From the NCBI RefSeq assembly GCF_003076275.1, contig NZ_CP029064.1, forward strand, positions 2,180,501 to 2,244,500: DNA of 64,000 bases, read 5' to 3'. The DNA is from Microbulbifer sp. A4B17 (lineage in GTDB: Bacteria > Pseudomonadota > Gammaproteobacteria > Pseudomonadales > Cellvibrionaceae). The notes under the pieces are model-generated. The model worked only from the letters and a program-made list of their open reading frames with translations. It searched no databases and was not told the DNA's origin. A program made the position numbers and the translations under genes. Positions 1-8,945 of the stretch are shown one piece after another. Numbering within the stretch: position 1 is the first letter of the stretch; each line of letters opens with the position of its first letter.

Positions 1-19
1 TAAGTGATCTTTAATTGAG

Positions 20-370
20 CTAGCGGATGTCAATCATATGAGGAGTTGTCGCACTTTCCCAAGTTGGAATCGTGCTGCAAGTGACACCATCTGGGTATTG
101 GACTCTAACAATAGTCTGAGAAAGTTTGGCTGATAGTATAATACTTAACCATGCATTACATGTGCTAGTGCCAACACCAGTCTCTCCTCCTTCTACGGAG
201 CAGATTTTTCTCCCTTTATCATCCCCCCAAATTTCTTCGGAAGTAACCTGTAAGGTCCCTTCTGCGTTTACTTGAAAATTTGTAACAACACCGTCGCAGT
301 TAACATAGGCATTCGCATTTCCTGCTAACAAAAGGCTTGTAAGTATTACGCTCTGTATCGTTCTAATCAT
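20..370 (-). CDS. small secreted hypothetical protein
   Basis: I do not recognise this 116-residue protein. The ATG at 370 is preferred over an upstream in-frame ATG because AGAGGA lies about 8 bases before it and because the protein then begins with a clean signal peptide: Ile-Arg, a hydrophobic stretch, and a predicted cleavage after Ala-Asn-Ala. The mature part has four cysteines, which would fit two disulfide bonds in the periplasm or outside the cell. It ends with TAG near the window edge. No neighbour suggests a role. Confidence 0.55.
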   Translation of the reverse strand: MIRTIQSVILTSLLLAGNANAYVNCDGVVTNFQVNAEGTLQVTSEEIWGDDKGRKICSVEGGETGVGTSTCNAWLSIILSAKLSQTIVRVQYPDGVTCSTIPTWESATTPHMIDIR

Positions 371-568
371 AAACTGTTTCCTCTTTATACTCACCTGAAG
401 GACGATGAACATTACATAAATGGTTAAGTGAAATCAATGAGAGAATAGATTCCTGACGGAGGTGCAGTTTATCAAGTCTTAGTGCAAAGGCTTTATTTGA
501 CTACCTCGAATTGAAATGCCATTTTTTACGGATGCTTATTAACTATTTGCTTGGTTGAATGATCCTTG

Positions 569-600
569 AATAAATAGAGCTATCTTTGATTGATAGCTCT
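569..600 (-). terminator. intrinsic terminator-like hairpin
   Basis: A 9-bp perfect stem (AGAGCTATC with GATAGCTCT) and a 7-base loop are followed on the minus strand by ATTTATT. It lies about 40 bases past the stop of the GH114-type gene and probably ends that transcript. Confidence 0.6.
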
Positions 601-640
601 GTAAATCGTTTGTTTTGAATTTCAAATCTTGTTTGGAGGG

Positions 641-1636
641 TTAATCATTACTCGAATCAAAGTATTCAAACGCATCAATTCCGTCCATATAGGCCCCATC
701 GAATCCCGCATCTACGATCATGAAAATGTAAGAGTCATCGTTGCCGAATATAATTTCCTGCCAGCCCTGTTGCCAGTACTCCACGTAGTAGTTCCCCGGT
801 TCTCCGGGTACTTCCCCCAAAAGCCAGCTGGGTGGGTTGCTGTACCAAAATGATCTCCAATAGTAGCGATCGTCTTGTGCCTCGCCAATATTGACGTAGG
901 CAAGTACTAGACGTCGCCCACCATTTTCTTTTTCTTTGAGCTGTTCAATTTGCTCTTCGGTGTAAGGTTCCCCATTAAAGAAAAAGTCGATAATCAATAT
1001 ATCGTAATTGGTTTCACTCAGGGCATCGACGAAAGCTTGAGGTGTTGAGTAGTCACGCGGGTCGGTGATATTAATAAAGTTACTGGCTTCGTTTAAACCG
1101 TCAATATCTCTGGAATTGACATTGAAGGGCTCGTCGGGATACTCGGGTATATCGTCTAGGGTTACCTGCTCTGCGGCAAAAGAAATATACCCAGCCTGTT
1201 CGTTGTTCTCATATGACTCATCAATATCCAGCACAATATTGGTGAAATCAGTGATTAGGATTGTATCACCTTCATCCTTGGCCAGATCCAGGTAAGTTTG
1301 CAGGCGCTCGGTTTCAGATTCGCTGGTCGGTTCGTTAACAACACCGTTTGCGCCAAAGAACAAGGCCTCTTGCGCGATTCCGTCTGTCGCGTACACATAG
1401 TCTTCGTCAACGGGGCCAGTAGTGGTAGTTGTCGTGGTAATCAACTCGATCCCATTTTGAGGAACAATGAGAAAATATCGGTTAATGCCTTTTGCATAGG
1501 CGCTTATATCCTCTACGAGATAGCGCATCTCCTCATCATAATCGCGGCTCGAACGATTAAAGTCATCGGGAAGGTCATCAAGGCTACAGCCAAATATCAA
1601 CAGTGGACTGAGAGCTGCTAAAAATGTCCGGCGCAA
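641..1636 (-). CDS. GH114 / TM1410-like putative glycoside hydrolase lipoprotein
   Basis: This is a 331-residue lipoprotein. It has a short signal peptide and a lipobox ending Ile-Phe-Gly-Cys (Cys17), so it is probably anchored in the outer membrane. The body resembles the GH114 / MJ1477-TM1410 TIM-barrel family. The blocks NIGEAQDDRYYW and GFDGAYMDGIDAFEY near the C-terminus match the family's characteristic GEAE..R.YW and DG.Y.D..DA.EY motifs. Known GH114 enzymes are endo-alpha-1,4-polygalactosaminidases, but substrates of the bacterial lipoprotein branch are largely unknown. The start is TTG at 1636, with GGAG seven bases upstream. A run of seven threonines follows the N-terminal domain. 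Assignment to the superfamily is fairly safe; the substrate is not known. Confidence 0.75.
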   Translation of the reverse strand: MRRTFLAALSPLLIFGCSLDDLPDDFNRSSRDYDEEMRYLVEDISAYAKGINRYFLIVPQNGIELITTTTTTTGPVDEDYVYATDGIAQEALFFGANGVVNEPTSESETERLQTYLDLAKDEGDTILITDFTNIVLDIDESYENNEQAGYISFAAEQVTLDDIPEYPDEPFNVNSRDIDGLNEASNFINITDPRDYSTPQAFVDALSETNYDILIIDFFFNGEPYTEEQIEQLKEKENGGRRLVLAYVNIGEAQDDRYYWRSFWYSNPPSWLLGEVPGEPGNYYVEYWQQGWQEIIFGNDDSYIFMIVDAGFDGAYMDGIDAFEYFDSSND

Positions 1637-1840
1637 AATACATCTCCATTGCTAAAAAGTGAGAGTTTGTTCTGGTCTTGGGGTTTCGCTACGGGCCAAA
1701 GTACTTGAGATAAGTCTCATCAGCACAAGTTCCTCTCCCTTGCGGTTGAGTAACTTATCCAGTCGATGCTGAATGTTAACGTAACCGCCATCCAGATAAA
1801 TCAATTTGCTGCCACAAAGGCAGGGAGTTTGAAGGTGGGG

Positions 1841-4405
1841 CTATCGTCCCATATCCATTCTCTTCTTTGTTTTCGTAGTGGCCACGGCTGTCAGGGGGTC
1901 ATCGGGCCAGTAGTGCTTCTGGTACTTGATTCGTAACTCCTTCTTAACCTCCTGATATGTGTTGGCCCAAAAGTTCGCAAGATCGCGGGTGATCTGCACA
2001 GGCCGCTGAGCTGGTGAGAGCAAGTGGATCATCAGCGGGTAGCGCTTACTTAAAATTGTAGGCGTTTGCGCCAGGCCGAACAGTTCCTGTAGTCGCACAG
2101 CCAAAATCGGTGGTGTTTCCCGATAGTCGATGCGGATTCGGGAGCCGCTGGGAACCAGATAGTGGCTGGGAGCCAGTTCATCGAGCTTTTGTTGGAAGTT
2201 CCAATCCAACTGACCGCGCAGGATGTTAATCAGGTCTAATTGTGCGAGTTGCTCAAGCTTGTGAAGTCCCTGCAAGTGGGGTAACAACCAGTCCTGCATA
2301 GTTTCTAGAAGAACGTCATCGCTCCAATCTGGTACTGGAGTATCGGCGAGCAAATCCTCACAGCCCTGGCTCTGGCGCAAAAATTCGACTCGAGAGCATA
2401 ATTGCTTGGCTTCCGGACTCCAGGGAAGTGAAGACAAGCCTCTCTCGCGAATAGCTTTGAGCAGTGCGAGACTTAATGCCTCTGCAGGAACTTCTTTTGT
2501 CGATTGCTGGTGAAGAATCAGTGACCCCAATCGGCTTTGCTGAAGAGCTTCGGCGCGCCCCGAGGCGTTATCCCAGCCTACCGTTATCTCGTCTTTTATG
2601 AGAGGGGCAAAGGCTGCCTTCAGAGCCTCTAGGGAAAGCTCAGCTGCCAGCTGGATACGGGCATCGCGACCCTGGCCGTCGAGATCTGCGATCACCAGGT
2701 ATTCACTCAAGGCGAGAGCGTCATCGTGGGAGAAATGTGCGCCACGACCACTGGAGAGAAGAAATCGGCGAGCAGAGTCCCCGCGAGTCTTGGCAATTCG
2801 ATCGGGGTAGGCCAGTCCCAATAAGACGCCAATTTCATCTGAGCTATCGAGAACTTGCTGAGGTTTATCGGTACTTGGCGTAAATTCTATCAACTGAGAC
2901 AGCCAGGTCTTGGCTTGTTGGCGGATTCTGTGAATTGCGTTGCGATCTCCCCTGTGATCATTGCCTTGAGATTTCAGCAGCTGGATGCGCTTTCCGATAT
3001 CCCGGTCCCATCGGGCCTCCCCCCGGAAAATATCCCGCTCTGACAATAAAGCTGCCAGCAAGCAGGCTTGTTGTTGCAATCCCCAGTCAACACTTGTGAC
3101 CAGCATATGGGCAAGGCGGGGGTGGGCACCAAAAGTGAGCATGCTGGTACCGTGAGGGGTAATACGGAGCTTCTCATCAATAGCGCCCAGCTGCTGCAAT
3201 AGCTGCTGGGCCTGAGCCATAGGTCCGGGTGGTGGTGTGTCGAGCCAGTATAGCTCGCTGACATCGTTTACTCCCCACTTTGCCAGCTCCAGAGCCAGCG
3301 GAGCTAAGTCACTGCGATTGATTTCCGGAGTGTTTTTAGAATTCAGTGACCGCTGGCGACCCTCACTCCATAGCCGCAAGCAGTAGCCGGCACTGAGGCG
3401 CCCGGCCCGGCCTGTACGCTGGGTGGCTGAAGCTTGTGAAATATTGCTTGTTACCAATTGGTTCATGCCAGAGTTGGGATTGAAGCGCGTTTCACGCATG
3501 AGTCCGGAATCGATGACAATTCGAACTCCCTCAATAGTCAGGCTGGTTTCGGCCACATTGGTAGCTAAAACTATTTTACGTACTCCTTCTGCAGGGGGAG
3601 ATATGGCCTGATCCTGCTGTTCGCGACTCAAATCCCCGAACAGTGGGGCGATGACAATATTCTGGTGGTTGTTATCCTCATTTAGTCGTTCCGTGAGCAA
3701 GGTTTCCACCTGCTTGATCTCCGCCACCCCAGGCAGGAAAGCCAGAATACTGCCTTCCTCCCTACGCAAAGATTGCACGATCTTGCTTGCCATTAATGAT
3801 GGCACCTGGCGCGGACCCTCAGGTTCTTCCCGTTGGTCAAGGTATTCAATATCTACAGGGAAGTTTCGCCCTTCACTGGTGATGGTTGGGGCGTTGTTTA
3901 GTAGTGAGGAGATAGCATCGGTATCCAGAGTGGCCGACATCACCAGTAATTTAAGGTCGTCTCGCAGGTACTCCTGAGACTGGAGACACAGGGCGAGGGA
4001 GAGGTCCGCTTGCAGGCTGCGCTCGTGGAATTCATCGAATATAACCAGGGCGCTTGATACCAGCTCTGGGTCTGCTTGTAGAAGACGTGTGAGAATGCCT
4101 TCAGTTACAACTAGAATACGGGTCCTTCTACTTGACTTCCGCTCCCCTCGCACCTGAAACCCAACGGTTTCACCAACTCTCTCACCCAGTTGGGAAGCCA
4201 TTCGCGCTGCCGCAGTTCGTGCGGCTAAGCGGCGTGGCTCCAACATAATAATATTCTTTCCGTTTAGCCATGGTTCATTCAGTAATGCCAGTGGTACGGC
4301 GGTAGTTTTACCAGCTCCGGGTGGTGCCTGGAGTACGACATTACTATGTCCACTCATGGTCTGGAGGAGTTTGGGGAGGATACTTTGAATCGGTAAATCA
4401 GACAT
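1841..4405 (-). CDS. hrpB: ATP-dependent helicase HrpB
   Basis: This is an 854-residue DExH-box helicase. Walker A APPGAGKTT is at residues 27-35 and the DEFH box at 124-127. The helicase C domain contains QRTGRAGR. A helicase-associated region and the HrpB-type C-terminus follow, with full family length (about 820). HrpB is an RNA-helicase-like protein whose cellular role is poorly defined. An in-frame ATG lies 27 codons upstream, but those codons are unlike HrpB. The ATG at 4405, opening MSDLPIQSILP, fits the family. There is no Shine-Dalgarno at that start; instead a TATAAT lies 7 bases before it, so the mRNA could be leaderless. Confidence 0.93.
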   Translation of the reverse strand: MSDLPIQSILPKLLQTMSGHSNVVLQAPPGAGKTTAVPLALLNEPWLNGKNIIMLEPRRLAARTAAARMASQLGERVGETVGFQVRGERKSSRRTRILVVTEGILTRLLQADPELVSSALVIFDEFHERSLQADLSLALCLQSQEYLRDDLKLLVMSATLDTDAISSLLNNAPTITSEGRNFPVDIEYLDQREEPEGPRQVPSLMASKIVQSLRREEGSILAFLPGVAEIKQVETLLTERLNEDNNHQNIVIAPLFGDLSREQQDQAISPPAEGVRKIVLATNVAETSLTIEGVRIVIDSGLMRETRFNPNSGMNQLVTSNISQASATQRTGRAGRLSAGYCLRLWSEGRQRSLNSKNTPEINRSDLAPLALELAKWGVNDVSELYWLDTPPPGPMAQAQQLLQQLGAIDEKLRITPHGTSMLTFGAHPRLAHMLVTSVDWGLQQQACLLAALLSERDIFRGEARWDRDIGKRIQLLKSQGNDHRGDRNAIHRIRQQAKTWLSQLIEFTPSTDKPQQVLDSSDEIGVLLGLAYPDRIAKTRGDSARRFLLSSGRGAHFSHDDALALSEYLVIADLDGQGRDARIQLAAELSLEALKAAFAPLIKDEITVGWDNASGRAEALQQSRLGSLILHQQSTKEVPAEALSLALLKAIRERGLSSLPWSPEAKQLCSRVEFLRQSQGCEDLLADTPVPDWSDDVLLETMQDWLLPHLQGLHKLEQLAQLDLINILRGQLDWNFQQKLDELAPSHYLVPSGSRIRIDYRETPPILAVRLQELFGLAQTPTILSKRYPLMIHLLSPAQRPVQITRDLANFWANTYQEVKKELRIKYQKHYWPDDPLTAVATTKTKKRMDMGR

Positions 4406-4412
4406 GGGCGCG

Positions 4413-4418
4413 ATTATA
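4413..4418 (-). promoter_or_regulatory. candidate -10 box abutting the hrpB start
   Basis: A perfect TATAAT on the minus strand lies 7 bases from the chosen hrpB ATG, which would place transcription start at about the ATG. The -35 region is weak, so this is a sequence match only. Confidence 0.35.
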
Positions 4419-4660
4419 GTGATTTCGCAACATGGGTGATACCAGTATCGAATGGGCTTTTTTGAGTTATTGGAATGCGATGACAACCTTAGGAGGCCCT
4501 AGAATTTAACAGATCCGTATCAGTTAAAGTGATGAAAGTGGTCTAAAGCCAAATATTAAGGGAGATGAGAGCATTCGCGAGGGGATTAACTCCGGGTTTA
4601 TTTAGTGCGGGCTAAACTATAGTCCCTTATGACTACATGATTTGTACATAGGAGAGTTCA

Positions 4661-5125
4661 ATGAGTGTAAACGTTCGTCGCGTAGTAACGGGACATGACT
4701 CAGAGGGTAAACCGGTGGTTCTTATGGATGATAGGGGCCTGCACACCAGTAGTTGGCGGCCGCAAATGAATCAACAGCAATTATGGACTACCCAGGACCT
4801 ACCCGTGGACCTGTGTGAGGATGGCAAGGACAAAGGTGGGCGAAGTGTTGCTGGCACCACTATTCCGGGTGGCTCAGTTTTTAAGATAGTAGAGTTTGGG
4901 CCGGGAGTGACTCCGCGCTCTCATCAAACCGATAGTATCGATTATGCCGTGGTGATTTCCGGCGATATTGAGATGGAACTGGGGGATGATGTCGTTGTTA
5001 AATTATCTGCTGGAGATACATTGGTTCAGCGAGGGACAGTACACAATTGGGTTAATAGAGGTGATAAGCCCTGCTTGATAGCTTTTGTATTGATTAGCTC
5101 TACGGGTAATACAGCATTTGGATAA
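4661..5125 (+). CDS. cupin-domain protein
   Basis: This 154-residue single-cupin protein has a beta-barrel core around residues 80-145. The first cupin motif contains the histidine and acidic residues of SHQTDSIDYAVVISG. The second motif is GDTLVQRGTVHNW. The histidines would bind a metal. Similar small cupins occur next to many metabolic genes, and no substrate can be assigned. The start is well supported by AGGAGA seven bases before the ATG. It stands alone, 255 bases from the divergent hrpB. Confidence 0.7.
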   Translation: MSVNVRRVVTGHDSEGKPVVLMDDRGLHTSSWRPQMNQQQLWTTQDLPVDLCEDGKDKGGRSVAGTTIPGGSVFKIVEFGPGVTPRSHQTDSIDYAVVISGDIEMELGDDVVVKLSAGDTLVQRGTVHNWVNRGDKPCLIAFVLISSTGNTAFG

Positions 5126-5276
5126 TTATTATTTCAGCGGTAGCTTCTCATTTGGAAAAATATAATATTGGTGGGGTGTTGTATCGGCATGTTATTGTTT
5201 GCTCTTCCAATATGATTTAAGTTGATGAGTTCTTAGATATATAAAATGTAATTATAAAATTCTAATGGAGTAGATT

Positions 5277-5606
5277 TTGTCGTATTTATTTTTAACTTTT
5301 GCAATCATCGCCGAGGTTACTGCAACATTGCTTCTTAAGGCATCTAGTGGCTGGGAGAAATGGTGGCTGGGTATGGCCTCTATATTCTTTTACTCACTGG
5401 CCAGCTTGTTTCTAGCTTTGGTCTTGAAAACTATGAATGTAGGTATGACCTACGCTATTTGGTCTGGAGTAGGAATAGCACTTGTTTGTGCAGCATCTGT
5501 ATTTATTTGGCAGCAAAAGTTTGACATCTATGCCACTTGCGGAATTGCATTGATATTTACGGGTACAGCCCTGATCACAGTTAAATCCAATGTGTTTGTG
5601 CAATAG
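5277..5606 (+). CDS. small multidrug resistance (SMR) efflux protein, EmrE/SugE-like
   Basis: This 109-residue protein has four hydrophobic helices, the normal SMR length. The membrane-embedded glutamate of the family is present (Glu13, equivalent to EmrE Glu14). Tyr59 and Trp62 in YAIWSGVG match the substrate-pocket residues of EmrE. These proteins work as antiparallel dimers exchanging protons for cationic drugs or guanidinium. The start is a TTG with GGAG seven bases upstream. I looked for a guanidine riboswitch upstream and found no convincing motif, so drug versus guanidinium specificity is open. Confidence 0.88.
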   Translation: MSYLFLTFAIIAEVTATLLLKASSGWEKWWLGMASIFFYSLASLFLALVLKTMNVGMTYAIWSGVGIALVCAASVFIWQQKFDIYATCGIALIFTGTALITVKSNVFVQ

Positions 5607-5971
5607 TATTCAGAGGTAAACTCTGCCTATCTAAATATTTTCATTGGATATAGCCATCCATGCTTTCAAATCCAGCGTAAACAACTGAATAACTCCGTCG
5701 GGCCTTTCAGGCCCGCCTCGTGAAGTCCAAAGAGTGATATCGCTCTAGATTGCGGCTTATTGAATATCTGCAAAGCTAAAAAAGGGCTCTGAACAGCTCA
5801 GAAGGTCTTTGGTACTACGAAATAAGGAAGTAAAACTCATCTATAATAAAATTTCTCAGTAGTTGAGGGGAGAGGCTGGAAAGATAAATGCTTCAAGGGT
5901 AATTCCAATTTGGTTGCGGCAGTTTTGTTTGGCGTTTAATGGCTTAATTTACAGCCTTTTGGTGAGTTGCT
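5607..5971. other. intergenic region without a recognisable gene
   Basis: No coding sequence is supported here. A short hairpin (CAGAG/CTCTG) directly follows the SMR stop, and a GGGCCT/AGGCCC hairpin at 5700-5714 has no T-tract. A TATAAT-like stretch near 5840 might serve the downstream cupin gene, but no promoter can be asserted. Confidence 0.4.
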
Positions 5972-6412
5972 ATGCAAAAAGAAGCGTTGATCAGTCAGAA
6001 GTTTTATCACCTTTGGTGCGACAAAGGTAGTGGGTCAAGAACTACTGTGGGATATTTTTCGGATTTTGAGTTGATACAATACTCCAATCCAGTGCCTGAG
6101 TATCACTTTCGGGATTTACCTAAAGTCAACCGTACTGAGTTTGCAATTTTGCCTCCCGGGTGGGAAAGTGATTTTCATTCTACACCGAGCCCCCAGTGGG
6201 TTATCACATTGGCGGGGCAATGGCGTACAACAACACGAGATGGAGTAGTGGTGACATACAAACCTGGGGATGTTCATTTTGGTGGAGATGTTCCTACAAA
6301 AGAGATGGCCGTAAATCAGCAGGGGCACTGTACGATTAACCCCTCTGAAAAAGAACCGGCAAAGCTGCTTATATTAGGGGTTGATTCATTGCTGTCTGTT
6401 CCTGAGGGTTGA
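5972..6412 (+). CDS. cupin-like hypothetical protein
   Basis: This 146-residue protein looks like a cupin-fold protein. The stretch around residues 65-110 contains a histidine-bearing strand (SDFHSTPSPQWVITLAGQW) and a later YKPGDVHFGGD, arranged like the two cupin motifs. An upstream GGTGAG supports the ATG. No reaction can be assigned. It is not closely similar to the cupin at 4661-5125, so the two do not look like recent duplicates. Confidence 0.6.
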   Translation: MQKEALISQKFYHLWCDKGSGSRTTVGYFSDFELIQYSNPVPEYHFRDLPKVNRTEFAILPPGWESDFHSTPSPQWVITLAGQWRTTTRDGVVVTYKPGDVHFGGDVPTKEMAVNQQGHCTINPSEKEPAKLLILGVDSLLSVPEG

Positions 6413-6584
6413 AGTTATAGTCGTTTGCCTGTTAATTTTTAGCCATATTTCCTATGGCTATTGATTCCTTTTTTTGATTTATAAATAGCATATTTGTATT
6501 TATTTGCTTCCCTGGCTTGATAGGATACGATTTTTATTAATATATTTTAAATTGTAGTTTTAGTTTAACAGCTAGGGAGGGGGT

Positions 6585-7331
6585 ATGTCTGCAAAGCAGT
6601 TTTTTTAAAATTCTATAAGTGCCATAAAAGATTATTTTGGTAATAAGGCGACAGCACTTTGGCATACATTTGATGATTCTGAGGTAGCAGCGGCAGGAAA
6701 TTACCAGTGTGTTGACCTTGATGAGCGCGCCTGGTTATGGACTCCTCGGGGAATGACAACTAATCGGTTAATCATAACTGCCCACGGGCATCGCAGAACC
6801 ACATCCACCTTTAAGATAAAGTACAACGTCAACCTGCACTTTTATTCTCGGGATAAATTCAGTGTGAATGATCCGGGCCTCGGCCAATTTTATACCAGGG
6901 GAGCCAATTCTGTTGAAGATTGGGGGCTAAATGATAATTGTTTTAACTATATTTTGACAAAATACACGAGCAGCTCGACAAATAAGCATAATACGAACAA
7001 TGAAACCTATGCTTCCATTAATGCAGTTATGAACCATAACAATAGCGACAACCGTAGACGTAGAATACAGAATGCCAACAATATCGGAATGATTGCACAG
7101 GCAAATAGTATTCAGTCCTTTCAGCCTCCCAGTATTTTAACGATCAGAAACAGACAGTTTATGACAGGAGTGAACTTGTAGTGGGTATTGGATACTTTAG
7201 ATAAGAAGGGTCATCACTTTAATGATATTGATTGTCTTTTCTGCCGGAATACATTGTGGACAGGTACTGTAGCTGTAATGTCGGGGTTATCTGGAGGAGA
7301 TAAATATAGTGATGATGTTGCGTTAAATTAG
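6585..7331 (+). pseudogene. Stv-type putative adhesin gene interrupted by two in-frame stops
   Basis: One reading frame runs from the ATG at 6585, behind a strong GGGAGGGGG ribosome site, to a TAG at 7329-7331. It is broken only by TAA at 6606-6608 (codon 8) and TAG at 7179-7181, with no frameshift. The first stop lies in a T7-A4 run. The conceptual protein (248 sense positions counting the two stops) has LIITAHGHR, an NYILTKY...NNETY block and, after the second stop, HFNDIDCLFCRN. This order matches my recollection of the Stv putative-adhesin domain family. The longest uninterrupted part is 6753-7181. Two nonsense mutations in an old cargo gene are the simplest reading; readthrough or recoding is an alternative. 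Confidence 0.6.
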
Positions 7332-7554
7332 TATCGATAAATTTGAGGTTTCAATCATCCTGTTTGCGTAGAGCATAGTTGACATTAAAAGTATATTAAA
7401 CAACCTATTTGGTACATTAAGTTCGCTTTGCTTGCGTCCTTATTCTGTTATAGCTTTTGTTGATTGCATAAAAAATGTCGATGGTGATAATAAGCCCTGG
7501 CTTCCTATTTAAAAATTAGGCTTTCACTTTAAGAAGCATGTTGGGGAAATATCA

Positions 7555-8067
7555 ATGAAGCAGTTGTTGTTAGGGGTTGTCTTAAGTGTGTTGTCCTTTG
7601 GGGCAATTGCAGGAGAGAGTAAACGAGAGAGTGTCGAGGAGCTACTGGAAGTATCGAATGCTGAGGCCATGCTCGATACCATCTATGCGCAAATGGATCA
7701 GATGTTATCAGGTATGTCTGGGCAGCTGGGGGTAAGACCTTCGGAACAGAAACTTTTTGACCAGCATATGAAGGAAGTTATCGCTCTAATGAAGGAGGAG
7801 ATGAATTGGCAGAAGATAAAGGAGCCAATGATTGAGGTTTACCTAAAGCATTACTCTGAAGAGGAAGTTCAGGATATGCTGACTTTCTTCCGTACTGAAA
7901 CCGGTCAATCCATGCTAGTCAAAATGCCTGCGGTAATGAATGACTCAATGGTTATTTCGCAACAAATGGTCCAAGGTTTTATGCCCAAGCTAAGAGAGAT
8001 ATCCCTGGCCTTTAAAGCGGATTTGGAAGAGCAAAGAAAGTCTACCAGTGAGACGGCACAAAATTAA
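7555..8067 (+). CDS. DUF2059 family secreted protein
   Basis: This 170-residue protein has a signal peptide cleaved after about residue 19-20 (Ala-Ile-Ala-Gly). A helical DUF2059 domain follows, with the typical EEVQDMLTFFRTETGQSMLVKMP block at roughly residues 102-124. Members are periplasmic or secreted and of unknown function. The start is supported by GGGGAAA upstream. It is monocistronic, with a terminator hairpin about 50 bases downstream. Confidence 0.8.
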   Translation: MKQLLLGVVLSVLSFGAIAGESKRESVEELLEVSNAEAMLDTIYAQMDQMLSGMSGQLGVRPSEQKLFDQHMKEVIALMKEEMNWQKIKEPMIEVYLKHYSEEEVQDMLTFFRTETGQSMLVKMPAVMNDSMVISQQMVQGFMPKLREISLAFKADLEEQRKSTSETAQN

Positions 8068-8117
8068 TAGCAGTTTTTCCTTGAGCGTTTTGTAAGAATC
8101 AATCTTTCATGGTATTT

Positions 8118-8147
8118 GTGAGGGGATTTTCCCTCACTTTGCTTTTC
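8118..8147 (+). terminator. intrinsic terminator after the DUF2059 gene
   Basis: A 7-bp stem (GTGAGGG with CCCTCAC) and a GATTTT loop are followed by TTTGCTTTT on the plus strand. Confidence 0.65.
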
Positions 8148-8189
8148 CTAACAAGCTTAGTCAACGTCTTATACGAAGACTTCGATTGC

Positions 8190-8858
8190 CTAGATTTGTA
8201 AGTGCGATGGAATGACTTGGTCACTATCCTGTGGGTTGGCTAGTGCGGCCTCAATGGCTACTTGAACCCCCAGGGCAGAGGTCTCCACGGACATACTGGG
8301 ATTACCGATGTATTCGGGCGTAGCGGCAACTTGAGGTAGCTGGGGGAGGTGAATCCAGCCGGCCGGGATATCCAGTTGATTAGTTGCGATATAGTGAAGT
8401 GCTCCGTACATCAGGTGATTGCAGCAAAAAGTACCAGCAGTATCAGATATATCTGCAGGAACGCCAGCATTGCGCATGGCCATTACCATTGCGCGGATAG
8501 GTAGCGTGCTGTGATAAGCCACGGGGCCATTTTCTACGGTTGACTCTCCCTGTATTTCAACGCCTCGATTATCTTTCAGGTTGTATCTAGTGGAGTCATT
8601 ATAATTTTGTGCAATTCTCTCGGTTGTAATAGTTGCCCGGCCACTGTACTCACCAAGCATCACAACTAATTGCGGTTGAATCTTCTCAATGGCATCTGTG
8701 ACAACATCAATACTTTCGAAGAAGTTATTGGGTACCAAAAGACCGCTAATATCACCATTAGCTATTCGTGTGCCATCCAGCATACGCATAACTGATTCAG
8801 CAGGATTTATTGGCGTGTTACCAAATGGCTCGAAACCTGTTACCAAGACTGTTGGCAT
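8190..8858 (-). CDS. pcp: pyroglutamyl-peptidase I family protein
   Basis: This 222-residue cysteine peptidase (family C15) removes N-terminal pyroglutamate from peptides in the cytoplasm. The catalytic triad is visible: Glu80 in TTERIAQN, Cys146 in TFCCNHL and His170 in WIHLP. The N-terminal VTGFEPFG motif is intact. An in-frame ATG 19 codons upstream is rejected because the family begins at about MPTVLVTGFEPF. Its overall length is close to typical Pcp (about 215). The usual GxAGGR loop reads GEYSGR here. It is oriented like the SnoaL-like gene upstream, 87 bases away. Confidence 0.88.
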   Translation of the reverse strand: MPTVLVTGFEPFGNTPINPAESVMRMLDGTRIANGDISGLLVPNNFFESIDVVTDAIEKIQPQLVVMLGEYSGRATITTERIAQNYNDSTRYNLKDNRGVEIQGESTVENGPVAYHSTLPIRAMVMAMRNAGVPADISDTAGTFCCNHLMYGALHYIATNQLDIPAGWIHLPQLPQVAATPEYIGNPSMSVETSALGVQVAIEAALANPQDSDQVIPSHLQI

Positions 8859-8945
8859 TGTGACTTTTCGCTGCAGGTTGTTTGATCGCAGTTTTATGAG
8901 GGTCACCAAGGGCAATTGTGTAACCTTTGATGACCTTGTCGCAGG

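Noticed and set aside
5126..5276. Possible guanidine riboswitch before the SMR gene
   Set aside because: I looked for paired hairpins with ACGG-type loops and found none.
5700..5714. GGGCCT/AGGCCC hairpin as a terminator
   Set aside because: It lacks a T-tract on either strand.
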